Part shown: in pieces, positions 51,544 to 59,565 of the stretch
Numbering within the stretch: the first letter of the stretch is position 1
How the letters are laid out: each line of letters opens with the position of its first letter
NCBI GenBank assembly: GCA_047602055.1
Contig: JASGIG010000001.1
Location: forward strand, 2,046,001-2,110,000
Source: JAODBQ01 sp047602055
GTDB lineage: Bacteria > Actinomycetota > Acidimicrobiia > Acidimicrobiales > Ilumatobacteraceae
Direction of reading: 5' to 3'
DNA length: 64,000 nt
Position numbers and translations under genes: made by a program
Notes under the pieces: model-generated
Database searches by the model: none
Told to the model about the DNA's origin: nothing
What the model saw: the letters and a program-made list of their open reading frames with translations, nothing else

Positions 51544-51786
51544 TCAGGGCGCCCGGCAGTCGATCACGTCGAGGGCGGACGCGCTCGGGCTCGGGCGGCA
51601 GCGCGATCGCCAGGTGCACACGCAACCCGTCCGGTAGCTCGGGGCCGAGGCCTTCCTTGATGCGGGCGTACTGCTCCGCGCCGATCGGCACGTCCTGAGC
51701 GAATGCCGTCTCGACCGACGCCGAGTCCCGCGCCGTGTGGCAGGGAGATCGACGACCGTCGCGCCGTAAGCAGCTGACCGGGGCAC
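51544..51786 (-). pseudogene. Small decayed gene, dimeric alpha/beta-barrel-like
   Basis: Reading across two frame changes gives SVPRSAAYGATVVDLPATR, then SVETAFAQDVPIGAEQYARI, KEGLGPELPDGLRVHLAIAL and a closing ALDVIDCRAP. The EQYxRI...LPxGLxVHxA...xDV pattern resembles small antibiotic-monooxygenase-like (ferredoxin-fold) proteins common in actinobacteria. The reading frame shifts at about 51590 and again near 51735, and the C-terminal half of such a domain is short. Probably a degraded gene; it could also be an intact gene with base-calling errors. Confidence 0.35.
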
Positions 51787-51794
51787 GGATGTGA

Positions 51795-52523
51795 TCAGAA
51801 ATCGAATAGGGCGCCGCTGGCCAGGGAGAGCAGGAGGGCGATGACGCCGACGATGATGGTGCGCACCGCGGTGCGCCCGAGCGGCACCTTGCCCCACCGC
51901 CCGGCGATGAACGACGTCGCCAGCAACGAGCCGGCGGCGGTGACGAGCACGGCGCCCGGCCGCAGGCCCCTCGGGCTGAGCCACACGGCGAAGATGATCG
52001 GTGCCGCGCCCGCGGCGAACGCGAGCGCGGAGCTGAGCGCGAACAGCCACGGCTTGATGCGCGGCCCGCTCACGTCGATGCCGTACTCGGCCTCGGCGTG
52101 GGCGGCGAGCGGGTTGTTGCGGCTGAGCTCCGCGGCGACCTGCGCGGCCAGCCCCGGCGACAGGCCCTTGTCCTCGTAGTGCTCGGCCAGTTCGGCCAGC
52201 TCCTCCTCCGGTGACAGGGCCAGCTGGCGCTCCTCCTCGTCGATCAGGGCCTGCTCGGCGTCGCGCTCGTTCGCCCCCTCGGCGTACTTGGCGCCGGCCA
52301 GGGCGATGCTCCCGGCGAGCGTGGCGGCGATCACCGCGATCATCGCCGTGGCACTCGACGCGCCGGCGCCGAGGAAGCCCTCGCCGATGCCGGCGACGGC
52401 GATGATCCCGTCGTTGGCGTCGACCACCAGCTCTCGGACTCGGGCGCGGTCGGCCGGATCGTCCTTGGCCGCAGCACCCCGGCCCGGTGCTCCCTGTCCC
52501 GTCGCCGCATCCACCGCCTGCAT
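51795..52523 (-). CDS. VIT1/CCC1-family iron/manganese transporter
   Basis: A 242-aa membrane protein. The family N-terminal ELVVDANDGIIAVAGIGEGF and the ATLAGSIALAGAKYAEGANE helix are followed by a cytosolic acidic helical segment (EERQLALSPEEELAELAEHY). Three more membrane helices follow (LSSALAFAAGAAPIIFAVWL, AVLVTAAGSLLATSFIAG, TIIVGVIALLLSLASGALF). Members move Fe2+ or Mn2+ out of the cytoplasm or into storage. ATG 52523 was chosen; the frame is open further upstream but loses family similarity. Fits the metal theme of the window. Confidence 0.83.
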   Translation of the reverse strand: MQAVDAATGQGAPGRGAAAKDDPADRARVRELVVDANDGIIAVAGIGEGFLGAGASSATAMIAVIAATLAGSIALAGAKYAEGANERDAEQALIDEEERQLALSPEEELAELAEHYEDKGLSPGLAAQVAAELSRNNPLAAHAEAEYGIDVSGPRIKPWLFALSSALAFAAGAAPIIFAVWLSPRGLRPGAVLVTAAGSLLATSFIAGRWGKVPLGRTAVRTIIVGVIALLLSLASGALFDF

Positions 52524-52606
52524 CGTGCCACGAGCCGCAGGATCGGTGGCGACAAACGGCCGAACCATGAGGTGCCCGACCAGCGACGACGCGATCGCCG
52601 CTGGCC

Positions 52607-53350
52607 TCACCGCCGACCGGCCGGAGGGCGACCGGGCCGTGACGCCGTGGCGTACGGCAGGATCGTCGTGCCGTCGACGTAGCCGAGCTCGAGCAGCTCG
52701 CTGTCGGGTGACTGGGCGGCGAGCGCCTCGCGGATCGGGACGAGATCGGTGGGTGCGCTGAACCCGGGCAGCCAGTTGTCGTGATGTGACAGCACCACCC
52801 GACGGGCGTGCACGCGTGCCGCCTGGTCGCCGACGAAGCGGGCTAGCGAACCCTGGATCGGCTCGCCGTCGACGTTGGCCCGACCGGCGGCGGCGACGAT
52901 CGCCACGTCGGGGCGCAGCTGGTCGACGACGCCGGTCCAGTGCCCGCTGGTGTCCTGGTACAGCACCGACCCGTCGGGCGTCTCGATCAGGTACAGCAGC
53001 GCCCCGCCGTCGCCGCGGGTGCTGTGTCCCGGCGCGGCGGCGCGGATGTGTGCGCCGGCGGCAGGGTCCAGGCCGGTCGCCAGGTGCTGGCCGAGCTGGG
53101 CGAAGCGCTCGCGCTGCTCCTGCCACGTCACGCCGAGGTCGCCGAGGCACACCTCGCCCGGGCCGTGCATCGACGTGTGCGACCACACGCAGCTGTGCAG
53201 GCTCGGGTAGACGGTGGCGCGCACGCCGTTGCCGAGATCGACGGTCTCGCCGCCCGACACGCAGATCGTCCGCTCCAGCGGCACGCCGGCCGCCTCCATC
53301 ACCCGTACGGTCTCGTAGCTGCCGACGAGCGTCGCCTGGGTGTTGGCCAT
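52607..53350 (-). CDS. MBL-fold metallo-hydrolase, apparently lacking the N-terminal metal motif
   Basis: A 247-aa protein whose sequence corresponds to the middle and C-terminal parts of an MBL hydrolase. It has ATLVGSYETVRVMEAAGVP, VSGGETVDLGNGVRATVYP followed by SLHSCVWSHTSM, and late VVLSHHDNWLPGF. The usual HxHxDH motif that opens the active site is absent. The frame is open upstream to about 53420 (DEPGTISIGGRRTIMAN) but without a start codon before running into the divergent MFS promoter. So the gene may be 5'-truncated. Function unknown. Confidence 0.65.
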   Translation of the reverse strand: MANTQATLVGSYETVRVMEAAGVPLERTICVSGGETVDLGNGVRATVYPSLHSCVWSHTSMHGPGEVCLGDLGVTWQEQRERFAQLGQHLATGLDPAAGAHIRAAAPGHSTRGDGGALLYLIETPDGSVLYQDTSGHWTGVVDQLRPDVAIVAAAGRANVDGEPIQGSLARFVGDQAARVHARRVVLSHHDNWLPGFSAPTDLVPIREALAAQSPDSELLELGYVDGTTILPYATASRPGRPPAGRR

Positions 53351-53412
53351 GATCGTCCGCCGTCCCCCGATCGAGATCGTGCCCGGCTCGTCGCCGGGAT
53401 CGCACCACTGTC

Positions 53413-53418
53413 TACCGT
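53413..53418 (+). promoter_or_regulatory. -10 box of leaderless MFS transporter promoter
   Basis: TACCGT, 6 nt before ATG 53425. Confidence 0.55.
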
Positions 53419-53424
53419 TCGCAC

Positions 53425-54969
53425 ATGGCGACCGAATCCTTCGTCCCGGGGCTGACGACGACCCGGCTGTGGATGGTGCTCAGCGCCCTGATGGTCGCCG
53501 TCCTGCTGTCGTCGATGGAGATCTCGATCACCTCGACGGCGCTGCCGACCATCGCCGGTGACTTCGACGCGTTCGAACGCTACGCCTGGGTGGGCACGGC
53601 GTACATCGCCGCCGCGGCGATCGGCACGCCGCTGCTCGGCAAGCTCTCCGACCTCTACGGGCGGCGGATGATCTTCGAGGCGACGATGCTCGTCTTCGTC
53701 GTCGGCTCGCTGCTGTGCGGGCTGTCGCAGAGCATGAACCAGCTGATCGCGGCCCGCGCCGTGCAGGGCTTCGGCGGCGGCGCCATCCAGGCGATGGCGT
53801 TCTCGATCCTCGGCGACATCCTCCCGCCGCGCGAGCGCGGCCGCTACATCGGCTACTTCACGCTGGCATTCGTGGGCGCCGCGCTGCTCGGGCCGCTGCT
53901 CGGTGGGTTCATCATCGACCACTGGTCGTGGCCGTGGATCTTCTTCGTCAACATCCCGCTGGCCACGATCGCCGGGATCGTCAGCTACGTCGCCCTCGAC
54001 CTGCCGTTCCCGCGGCGTTCGGCGCGCATCGACGTCGTCGGCGCGATCCTCCTGTCGATCGCCATCGGCTCGCTGATCGTCTCCTTCGAGCTCGGGGCCA
54101 GCGACGGGTGGACGTCGCCGGAGGTGCTCGGGCTGTGGGCCGTCGTGCTCGTCGGCGTGGCGCTGTTCGTCCTCGTCGAGCGACGCGTGCCCGAGCCGAT
54201 GATCCCGCTGCACCTGTTCTCCAACCGCGTCGTGCTGATGTGCATCGTCGCCGGGATGTGCGCTGGCTCGATCGCCTTCGGCGCCGGGCAGTTCCTGCCG
54301 CTGTACTTCCAGGACTCGCTGTTCGTGTCGCCGACCGAGTCCGGGTTGCGGATGCTGCCGCAGATGATCGGCGTCACGATCGGCACGTTCGGCATCGGCC
54401 GGCTGATCCTGCGGACCGGGCGGTACAAGGCGTTCCCGATCGTCGGCTGTTCGGTGGCCGCCGCCGGCCTGTTCATGATCAGCCGGATCACCGGCTCGAC
54501 GCCGTACGGCTGGCTGGTCGTGCCGATGATCGCGATGGGCTTCGGGATGGCCGCGGTGTTCACGTCGAGCTCGATCGCCACGCAGAACGCCGTCGAGTTC
54601 CACGACCTCGGCGTGGCCACGGCGACGATCATGTTCTTCCGATCGCTCGGCGGCTCGTTCGGCCTGGCGATCTTCGGGACGATCCTGACCTCGACGGTGC
54701 GCCGCGAGATCCCGCCGAGACTGGGGATCAGCGCCGACGAGGCCGCCGGGCTGATCCGCGAGCCGGCCGACATCGCCGCCCTGCCGGATGCCAGCCGCGA
54801 GGCCGTGGTCGACAGCCTGGCCTCCGGCGTCGGGCGGATCTTCCTCGTCTGCTCCGGCGTGATGATCGTCGGCCTGGCCGCCTCGATCCTGATGCCCGAG
54901 CGCCCCCTGCGCCAGCGCGCCGGCCTCTCCGACGCGCTCGAGGAAGCCTCCGCCGGGGCGCTGGCCTAG
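53425..54969 (+). CDS. MFS multidrug exporter, DHA2 (EmrB/QacA) family
   Basis: A 514-aa permease with about 14 membrane helices. Motif D1/A is seen in SSMEISITSTALPTIAGDF and LLGKLSDLYGRRMIFEATML. Motif C (drug/proton antiport) is in YFTLAFVGAALLGPLLGGFI, and the family loop in FFVNIPLATIAGIVSYVALD. It exports drugs or metabolites in exchange for protons. Leaderless ATG. The stop overlaps the convergent O-methyltransferase gene by 4 bp. The MBL gene diverges from its promoter; no dedicated regulator is adjacent. Confidence 0.92.
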   Translation: MATESFVPGLTTTRLWMVLSALMVAVLLSSMEISITSTALPTIAGDFDAFERYAWVGTAYIAAAAIGTPLLGKLSDLYGRRMIFEATMLVFVVGSLLCGLSQSMNQLIAARAVQGFGGGAIQAMAFSILGDILPPRERGRYIGYFTLAFVGAALLGPLLGGFIIDHWSWPWIFFVNIPLATIAGIVSYVALDLPFPRRSARIDVVGAILLSIAIGSLIVSFELGASDGWTSPEVLGLWAVVLVGVALFVLVERRVPEPMIPLHLFSNRVVLMCIVAGMCAGSIAFGAGQFLPLYFQDSLFVSPTESGLRMLPQMIGVTIGTFGIGRLILRTGRYKAFPIVGCSVAAAGLFMISRITGSTPYGWLVVPMIAMGFGMAAVFTSSSIATQNAVEFHDLGVATATIMFFRSLGGSFGLAIFGTILTSTVRREIPPRLGISADEAAGLIREPADIAALPDASREAVVDSLASGVGRIFLVCSGVMIVGLAASILMPERPLRQRAGLSDALEEASAGALA

Positions 54970-55644
54970 CTCGTCCGGACGGCGAGCCCGAGACCGCCGT
55001 CGAACGGGAGCGTGCTCGTCGTGAAGCCGTTCGTCGCCAGATGGTCGAACGTCGGCCCGTACTCGTCGCGGCGGATGACGGTGTTGTCGGCGACGATGAA
55101 CCCGCCGACCGGGATGCGCGGCGCGACCAGCTCCACCGTCGGGCGGGCCATCGCGATCCAGATGTCGAGGAGCAGCGCGTCGACGGGACCGTCGTCGGGG
55201 GTGAGCGTCTCGCGCAGGTCGCCCCCGCGCAGCTCGATCAGGTCGGCGAGCCCCGCTGCTGCGAAGTTCTCGCGCGCGACCGCCGCCTTCGCCGGCTCGC
55301 GCTCGGTCGCGATGACCACGCCGCCGCCGTTGTCGCGCACGGCGGCGGCGAGGTAGATGGTCGAGACGCCGTACGAGGTCCCGGCTTCGACGATCCGGCG
55401 GGCCCCGCGCATGCGGCACAGGAGGTAGCACAGCTCGGCCTTGTCCCGATCGAGGGCGACGTACTTGTCCGCCCAGAACGGTCGGCCCGCCTCGATCTCG
55501 GCCTCGGTGCCGATGGTGGACCGCCGTCCCCCGCCCCGTCTCCACTCGTCCGTCGTCGGAACCTGGGCGTCGCTCGCGGCATGGAGCCGGTCGAGCAGGG
55601 CACGGAGGCGTTCATCGTTCAGGGGGGGGGGGGGGGCTCGACAT
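54966..55644 (-). CDS. Class I SAM-dependent (catechol-type) O-methyltransferase with 15-C tract at its 5' end
   Basis: An O-methyltransferase family 3-like protein of about 225 aa. The SAM motif I IVEAGTSYGVSTIYLAAAVR is followed by VVIATEREPAKAAVARENF, the acidic VDALLLDIWIAMARP and a late VGGFIVADNTVIRRDEYG. The coding start is disturbed by a run of 15 C (minus strand; 55622-55636). With 14 C, ATG 55644 reads Met-Ser-Ser-Pro4-Leu-Asn-Asp-Glu in frame; with 15 it is out of frame. Either base-calling error or a phase-variable tract. Otherwise the gene would need a start after the tract or GTG 55653. Convergent with the MFS gene. Confidence 0.8.
55622..55636. repeat. 15-nt poly-G/C homopolymer
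   Basis: Fifteen consecutive G (plus strand) near the start of the O-methyltransferase gene. It is by far the longest homopolymer in the window. Confidence 0.95.
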
Positions 55645-55684
55645 GCCTCCACGATGCGCCCCCGACGGCGGTGACGGCTTCCCG

Positions 55685-55690
55685 TAATCT
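55685..55690 (+). promoter_or_regulatory. -10 box of leaderless AraC-type gene
   Basis: TAATCT, 8 nt before ATG 55699. Confidence 0.45.
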
Positions 55691-55698
55691 GCCGATTG

Positions 55699-56353
55699 AT
55701 GTCGGCGATCCGCCACCAGGCGACCGCTCCGACGCACACCCGAGCGTTGGCCGGTGGGGATGTCATCGACCGTCATCGTCACGACGATCATCAGTTGATC
55801 TACGTCAGCACCGGCGTGATCGCGATCCGCACCTTCCACTCCGCCGGCGTCCCGACCGGTCGCACGGCGCTGCTGCCCACTGACGAGCCGACGGTGCTCG
55901 TGGTCGGCGGTCTGTTGCGCGAGTTGATCATCGCCCGTACCGACACGACGACCACGCCCGTCGAAGCCCGTCGGATCGATGCCGTGATGCGTGACCGCGT
56001 CCGCCGGGCTCCGGTGCGACCGATCGTGCTGCCGGCGCCCAGCGACCAGCGTCTCGTCGACGCCTGCCGGATCGCGTCGAGCAGACCTCCGCCATCCACG
56101 CAGCCTCGGCTGGCTCGCCCGTCAGGTGGGCGCCAGCGAGCGCATCCTGTCGCGGCTGTTCCGGGCCGAGCTGGCGATGACCTACCCACAGTGGCGGACA
56201 CGCTCTCGCGTCGTCGCCGCGATGACCATGCTCGCCGAGGGTGCCACCGTCACCGAGACCGGCCATGCCTGCGGTTGGGCGACGACCAGTGCATTCGTCG
56301 AGACGTTCGCACGCACCGTCGGCAGCACGCCAGGCGCGCACCGCAGGGCCTGA
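55699..56353 (+). pseudogene. AraC-family regulator, frameshifted and shortened
   Basis: The N-terminal cupin part starts HQLIYVSTGVIAIRT but then jumps to PTGRTALLPTDEPTVLVVGG, missing about 25 residues of the usual beta-barrel. The C-terminal double helix-turn-helix is good (LGWLARQVGASERILSRLFR and VTETGHACGWATTSAFVETF). One extra base at about 56083 separates the halves; removing it gives 217 aa. The combination of an internal loss and a frameshift suggests true decay. It may have controlled neighbouring genes; its targets are unknown. Confidence 0.7.
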
Positions 56354-56365
56354 CGTCGAGCCCGT

Positions 56366-57376
56366 CTAGCTCACGCGGTAGACGCGGCTCGCGGTGTCGT
56401 GGAACAGGGCGGCGCGCTCGGCGTCGCTGGCGCCGGCGGCGATCTTCTTGAACGCGTTCCACAGCACGACGTAGCTGCACGACTCCTTGTCGACCGGGAA
56501 GTTCGACTCGAACATGCACCGCTCGGCGCCGAACTGCTCGATCGCGTACGTGATCGGCCCGCCCCAATCGGTGACGAGGTCGTCGCTCGACGGCGGCGTG
56601 GCGCGGTCCTCGTAGCCCATCCCGTAGGTGATCATGCCGATCCCGCCGACCTTGACGTTGACGTTCGGGCACGTCGCCAGCTCGGCGATGTCCAGCCGCC
56701 ACTGGGCCATGATCTCGGCGCGGTGGCCGGTGTAGCGGCCGATGCCGAGCGGGCCGCCGAGGTGGTCGAGCACGATCGTCAGCTCCGGCAGCGCCCGGGC
56801 CATCGCCGTCACCTCGGCGATCTGCGGGTGGTACGCCCAGGCGTCGAACGACAGGCCGCGGCCGGCCAGCTCGCGCAGACCGGCGCGGAACTCGTCGGTG
56901 CCCATCAGACCGGGCGTCGGCGTGGTGTGGCTGGGGCGCACGGCCGGGTCGTCGTCGAGCGCCGTCGCGTGGCGGATGCCGCGGAACAGGCCGTCGCCCG
57001 CGGCGAGGTGGGCGTCGAGCAGCGGACCGGCGGCCGCGCCGAGGGTCATGTCGACCCACGAGACGATGCCGCCGATGCGCGCGCCCGGCGTCGTCGCCGA
57101 CAGTCGGGCCTCGGCGGCGGCGCGCTCGGTCTCGCCGAGCTGGCGCAGCTCGCGCGGGCCGTCGCGGCGGTAGTCCCACATGCAGTCGATGAACAAGGTG
57201 GCCACGACGTTGTGGCCGGCGCCGGTGTCCTCGCGCAGGTCGTCGAGGACGTAGCGCTGCATCGTCGGCGCTTCCCACAGGTGATGGTGGGGGTCGACGA
57301 TCGGCAGCGCCGGATCGATCGCCTCCTCGGTGTGCAGCGCCAGCCAGTCGGGGCGCCAGGTGAACGGCGAGGCCAT
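56366..57376 (-). CDS. Amidohydrolase family 2 (TIM-barrel) protein
   Basis: A 336-aa predicted metal-dependent hydrolase. LPIVDPHHHLWEAP carries the HxH metal ligands, IGGIVSWVDMTLG and LFRGIRHATALDD are family segments, LTIVLDHLGGPLGIG supplies a late His, and CMFESNFPVDKESCSY the final acidic region. It resembles 2-pyrone-4,6-dicarboxylate or lactone hydrolases of the COG3618 type. It lies 18 bp behind an enoyl-CoA hydratase gene on the same strand, suggesting a small catabolic operon. Substrate unknown. Confidence 0.87.
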   Translation of the reverse strand: MASPFTWRPDWLALHTEEAIDPALPIVDPHHHLWEAPTMQRYVLDDLREDTGAGHNVVATLFIDCMWDYRRDGPRELRQLGETERAAAEARLSATTPGARIGGIVSWVDMTLGAAAGPLLDAHLAAGDGLFRGIRHATALDDDPAVRPSHTTPTPGLMGTDEFRAGLRELAGRGLSFDAWAYHPQIAEVTAMARALPELTIVLDHLGGPLGIGRYTGHRAEIMAQWRLDIAELATCPNVNVKVGGIGMITYGMGYEDRATPPSSDDLVTDWGGPITYAIEQFGAERCMFESNFPVDKESCSYVVLWNAFKKIAAGASDAERAALFHDTASRVYRVS

Positions 57377-57394
57377 GTCGTCTGCCTCCGCCTG

Positions 57395-58187
57395 CTACAT
57401 CGTGCGGCCGCGCTGCTGGATGGCGGCGCGACGCTCGGCGACCTTGTCGGGGCTGAAGTTCGACTTCGACCAGGCGACGGAGTCGCGGGTCTCGATCTGC
57501 CAGGCGGGCTCCTCGGCGTTGATCTCGTTGTAGGTGGCCAGGATCTGGCGGACGCCCTGCTGGTCGTTGCCGATGATGTCGGCGGCGAGCTTGCGGGTGA
57601 ACGGGATCAGCTCGTCGTGGGCGACGACGTGGTTGACGAGCCCGAACTGCAGCGCCTCCTCGGCGAGCATGAAGTTGCCGGTGAGGCTCATCTCCCGGGC
57701 GCGGCGCACGCCGATCGCCTGGGGGAGCAGGACGGTCATGCCCCACCCGGGCATCACCCCGACGCGGGTGTGCGTGTCCCCGAACTTGGCGCGCTCGCTG
57801 GCGACGAGGAAGTCGCAGTTGAGCGCCAGCTCGAACCCGCCGGTGATGGCGACGCCGTTGACCGCGCCGATCAGCGGCTTGGTCCGCCCGGCGAACGGGC
57901 CACGGCCCGTGCCGCTGCCGCTGCTCAGCCCGTCGCCGTCACCGTCGCGATTCTCGCCGATGCGGTTCTCCCCGGCACCGAGCTTCCTTGAGGTCGAGCC
58001 CGGCGCAGAACGCCGGATCGGCGCCGGTGAGGATGACGACGTCGACGTCGTCGCGCCCGTCGGCCTCGCGCAGCAGCTTCGGGAGCAGGCTGCGGACCTC
58101 GCCGTTCAAGGCGTTGCGCGCCTCGGGCCGATTGATGGTGACGGTGGCGATCCGCTCGCTCACCTCGAGCAACACGACGTCTGACAT
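57395..58187 (-). CDS. Enoyl-CoA hydratase/isomerase, one frameshift
   Basis: A crotonase-fold protein, 263 aa after removal of one extra base. VVLLEVSERIATVTINRPEA opens the fold. The first oxyanion strand is ILTGADPAFCAGLDLKE, and the frame breaks right there (about 57984). It resumes at LGAGENRIGE, then GAVNGVAITGGFELALNCDF (second oxyanion Gly) and VGVMPGWGMTVLLPQAIG. Except for the single insertion it looks functional. It heads a unit with the amidohydrolase downstream. The 5' side holds palindromic repeats of family A. Confidence 0.85.
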
Positions 58188-58235
58188 CCTGCCACCCTGC
58201 CATCCGGCTCTCCGCCCCGCCCAAGTGGGTGCGCC

Positions 58236-58369
58236 GCGATTCGAGATGTGCGCACTCCGGGCTCGCGATGTGAGATGTGCGCACCGACGCTGCACATCTC
58301 ACATCGCGCCGCCTGGCAGCCGCCTCGCGATTCGAGATGTGCGCAGTTGGGCGGCACATCTCACATCGC
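58236..58369. repeat. Palindromic repeat family A, cluster 1 (one half site and two hairpins)
   Basis: A lone left arm at 58236-58251 (GCGATTCGAGATGTGC) is followed by two full 43-bp elements. The one at 58265-58307 has the GCGATGTGAGATGTGC arm and a perfect partner. The one at 58327-58369 has left-arm variant TTCG against right-arm variant TGTG, two mismatches. Each has an 11-nt centre of different sequence. The cluster begins 9 bp behind the stop of the DUF559 gene. Confidence 0.9.
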
Positions 58370-58378
58370 GCGGGTTCG

Positions 58379-59326
58379 TCAAGCGGCGATGGCGAACTCC
58401 CTGCAGCGGCGTTCGTAGACCGCCATCAACCGGTCGATCGCGCGCTTGGGATCGCGTTCCAGCGTCAGCTTGGCAATGCGCGACACCCGCCAGCCGATGG
58501 CATCGGCGGCCAGATCTCGTTCGCGGTCGTACGCGCCGCCGAGCTCGCTGAAGTGGTCGGGGTGGCCGTCGACCTCGACGCCCCAGCGGATCCGCGCCAC
58601 CGCGGCGTCGAGCCGGATCGGATGGGCAAAGCCAGGGAGATCGAGTCGATGCTGTGACGTCACGTCGGTGATGCCGCGCTCACGCAGTGCATGCAGGACG
58701 ATCGACTCGCCCGTCGATGCGCGCGGGCCGCCCGTCGCGCGGTCGTCGAGCACGGACAGGAATCGGCGCGCCCACGGCCGCCCCGGCGTGTCGAGCGACG
58801 TGGCGACGCGATGCATCGTGGCCGCGGTCGCGTGACCGAGGTATTCGACGTGATCGATCAGCGACCGCAGGTCGTCGTCGTTCAACCAGCGGGCCATGTC
58901 GACGGCCGTGCGCGGCGGCGAGGTGAGCCGGATGCCGTCGTCTCGGTAGGTGATGTCGGCCGGATCGAGCAGCGCGGTGCGGTACACCTTGATCCACGGT
59001 GCCCGGATCGGCGTCGTGGCCGGTGGGGCGATGGTGTGGATCAGCTCGTCCTGTGGTGTCTTGCGGTAGCCCCACTGCCTCGACGATGTCGGCCCGCCGA
59101 TCACCAGCTCCCGCCAGTGCGCGCACGCGGCGACGCAGAGGCCGAGCTCGTCGACCTGTGCGCCGGTGAACTGGTAGGCACCGTCGCTGAGCCTGACGAG
59201 AACGCCATCGGTGACGAGCCGGCGTCGCTGGGCATCGCTGATGCCGTACTGGCGCAGGATCGGGACGGTGAGGACTTGGTGATGCGCAGCTGCCCACGCG
59301 AGGACTTCACGATTCAACGCACCCAT
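58379..59326 (-). CDS. AbiEi-type winged-helix / DUF559 endonuclease-like protein
   Basis: A 315-aa protein in two parts. The N-terminal 60-70 residues (VLAWAAAHHQVLTVPILRQY, then GISDAQRRRLVTDGVLVRL) form the winged helix of AbiEi-type antitoxin domains. The C-terminal third (RIRWGVEVDGHPDHFSELGG, then YDRERDLAADAIGWRVSRI) has the E-x-D and trailing basic pattern of DUF559/Vsr-like PD-(D/E)XK nucleases. Related proteins are frequent and often multicopy in actinobacteria; their role is unproven. No AbiEii-type toxin is adjacent. Palindromic hairpin clusters lie immediately on both sides, 9 bp after the stop and 95 bp before the start. Confidence 0.75.
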   Translation of the reverse strand: MGALNREVLAWAAAHHQVLTVPILRQYGISDAQRRRLVTDGVLVRLSDGAYQFTGAQVDELGLCVAACAHWRELVIGGPTSSRQWGYRKTPQDELIHTIAPPATTPIRAPWIKVYRTALLDPADITYRDDGIRLTSPPRTAVDMARWLNDDDLRSLIDHVEYLGHATAATMHRVATSLDTPGRPWARRFLSVLDDRATGGPRASTGESIVLHALRERGITDVTSQHRLDLPGFAHPIRLDAAVARIRWGVEVDGHPDHFSELGGAYDRERDLAADAIGWRVSRIAKLTLERDPKRAIDRLMAVYERRCREFAIAA

Positions 59327-59420
59327 GGCGCGCCTCCCTGGAACTGTCGGGGTCTCGACCGGGGGAAGGCGTTGCGCCGGACGGTAGATCGCACCTCGCC
59401 GCGACGCAACGGCCGAGGGC

Positions 59421-59525
59421 GCGATTCGAGATGTGCCGCGCCGGTGCGCACATCTCGAATCGCCGGCTGGTGGGCGCGGGACGCGATGGGAGATGTGCCG
59501 CCTGGGTGCGCACATCTCGAATCGC
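59421..59525. repeat. Palindromic repeat family A, cluster 2 (two hairpins)
   Basis: 59421-59463 has perfect 16-bp arms. 59483-59525 has left arm GCGATGGGAGATGTGC against the standard right arm, two mismatches. Both have an 11-nt centre. The cluster lies between the DUF559 start and the stop of the gene at 59566. Confidence 0.9.
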
Positions 59526-59565
59526 GCACCCGTTGGCGCGGCTGCAGGGGCGCCATCGCATCGAG

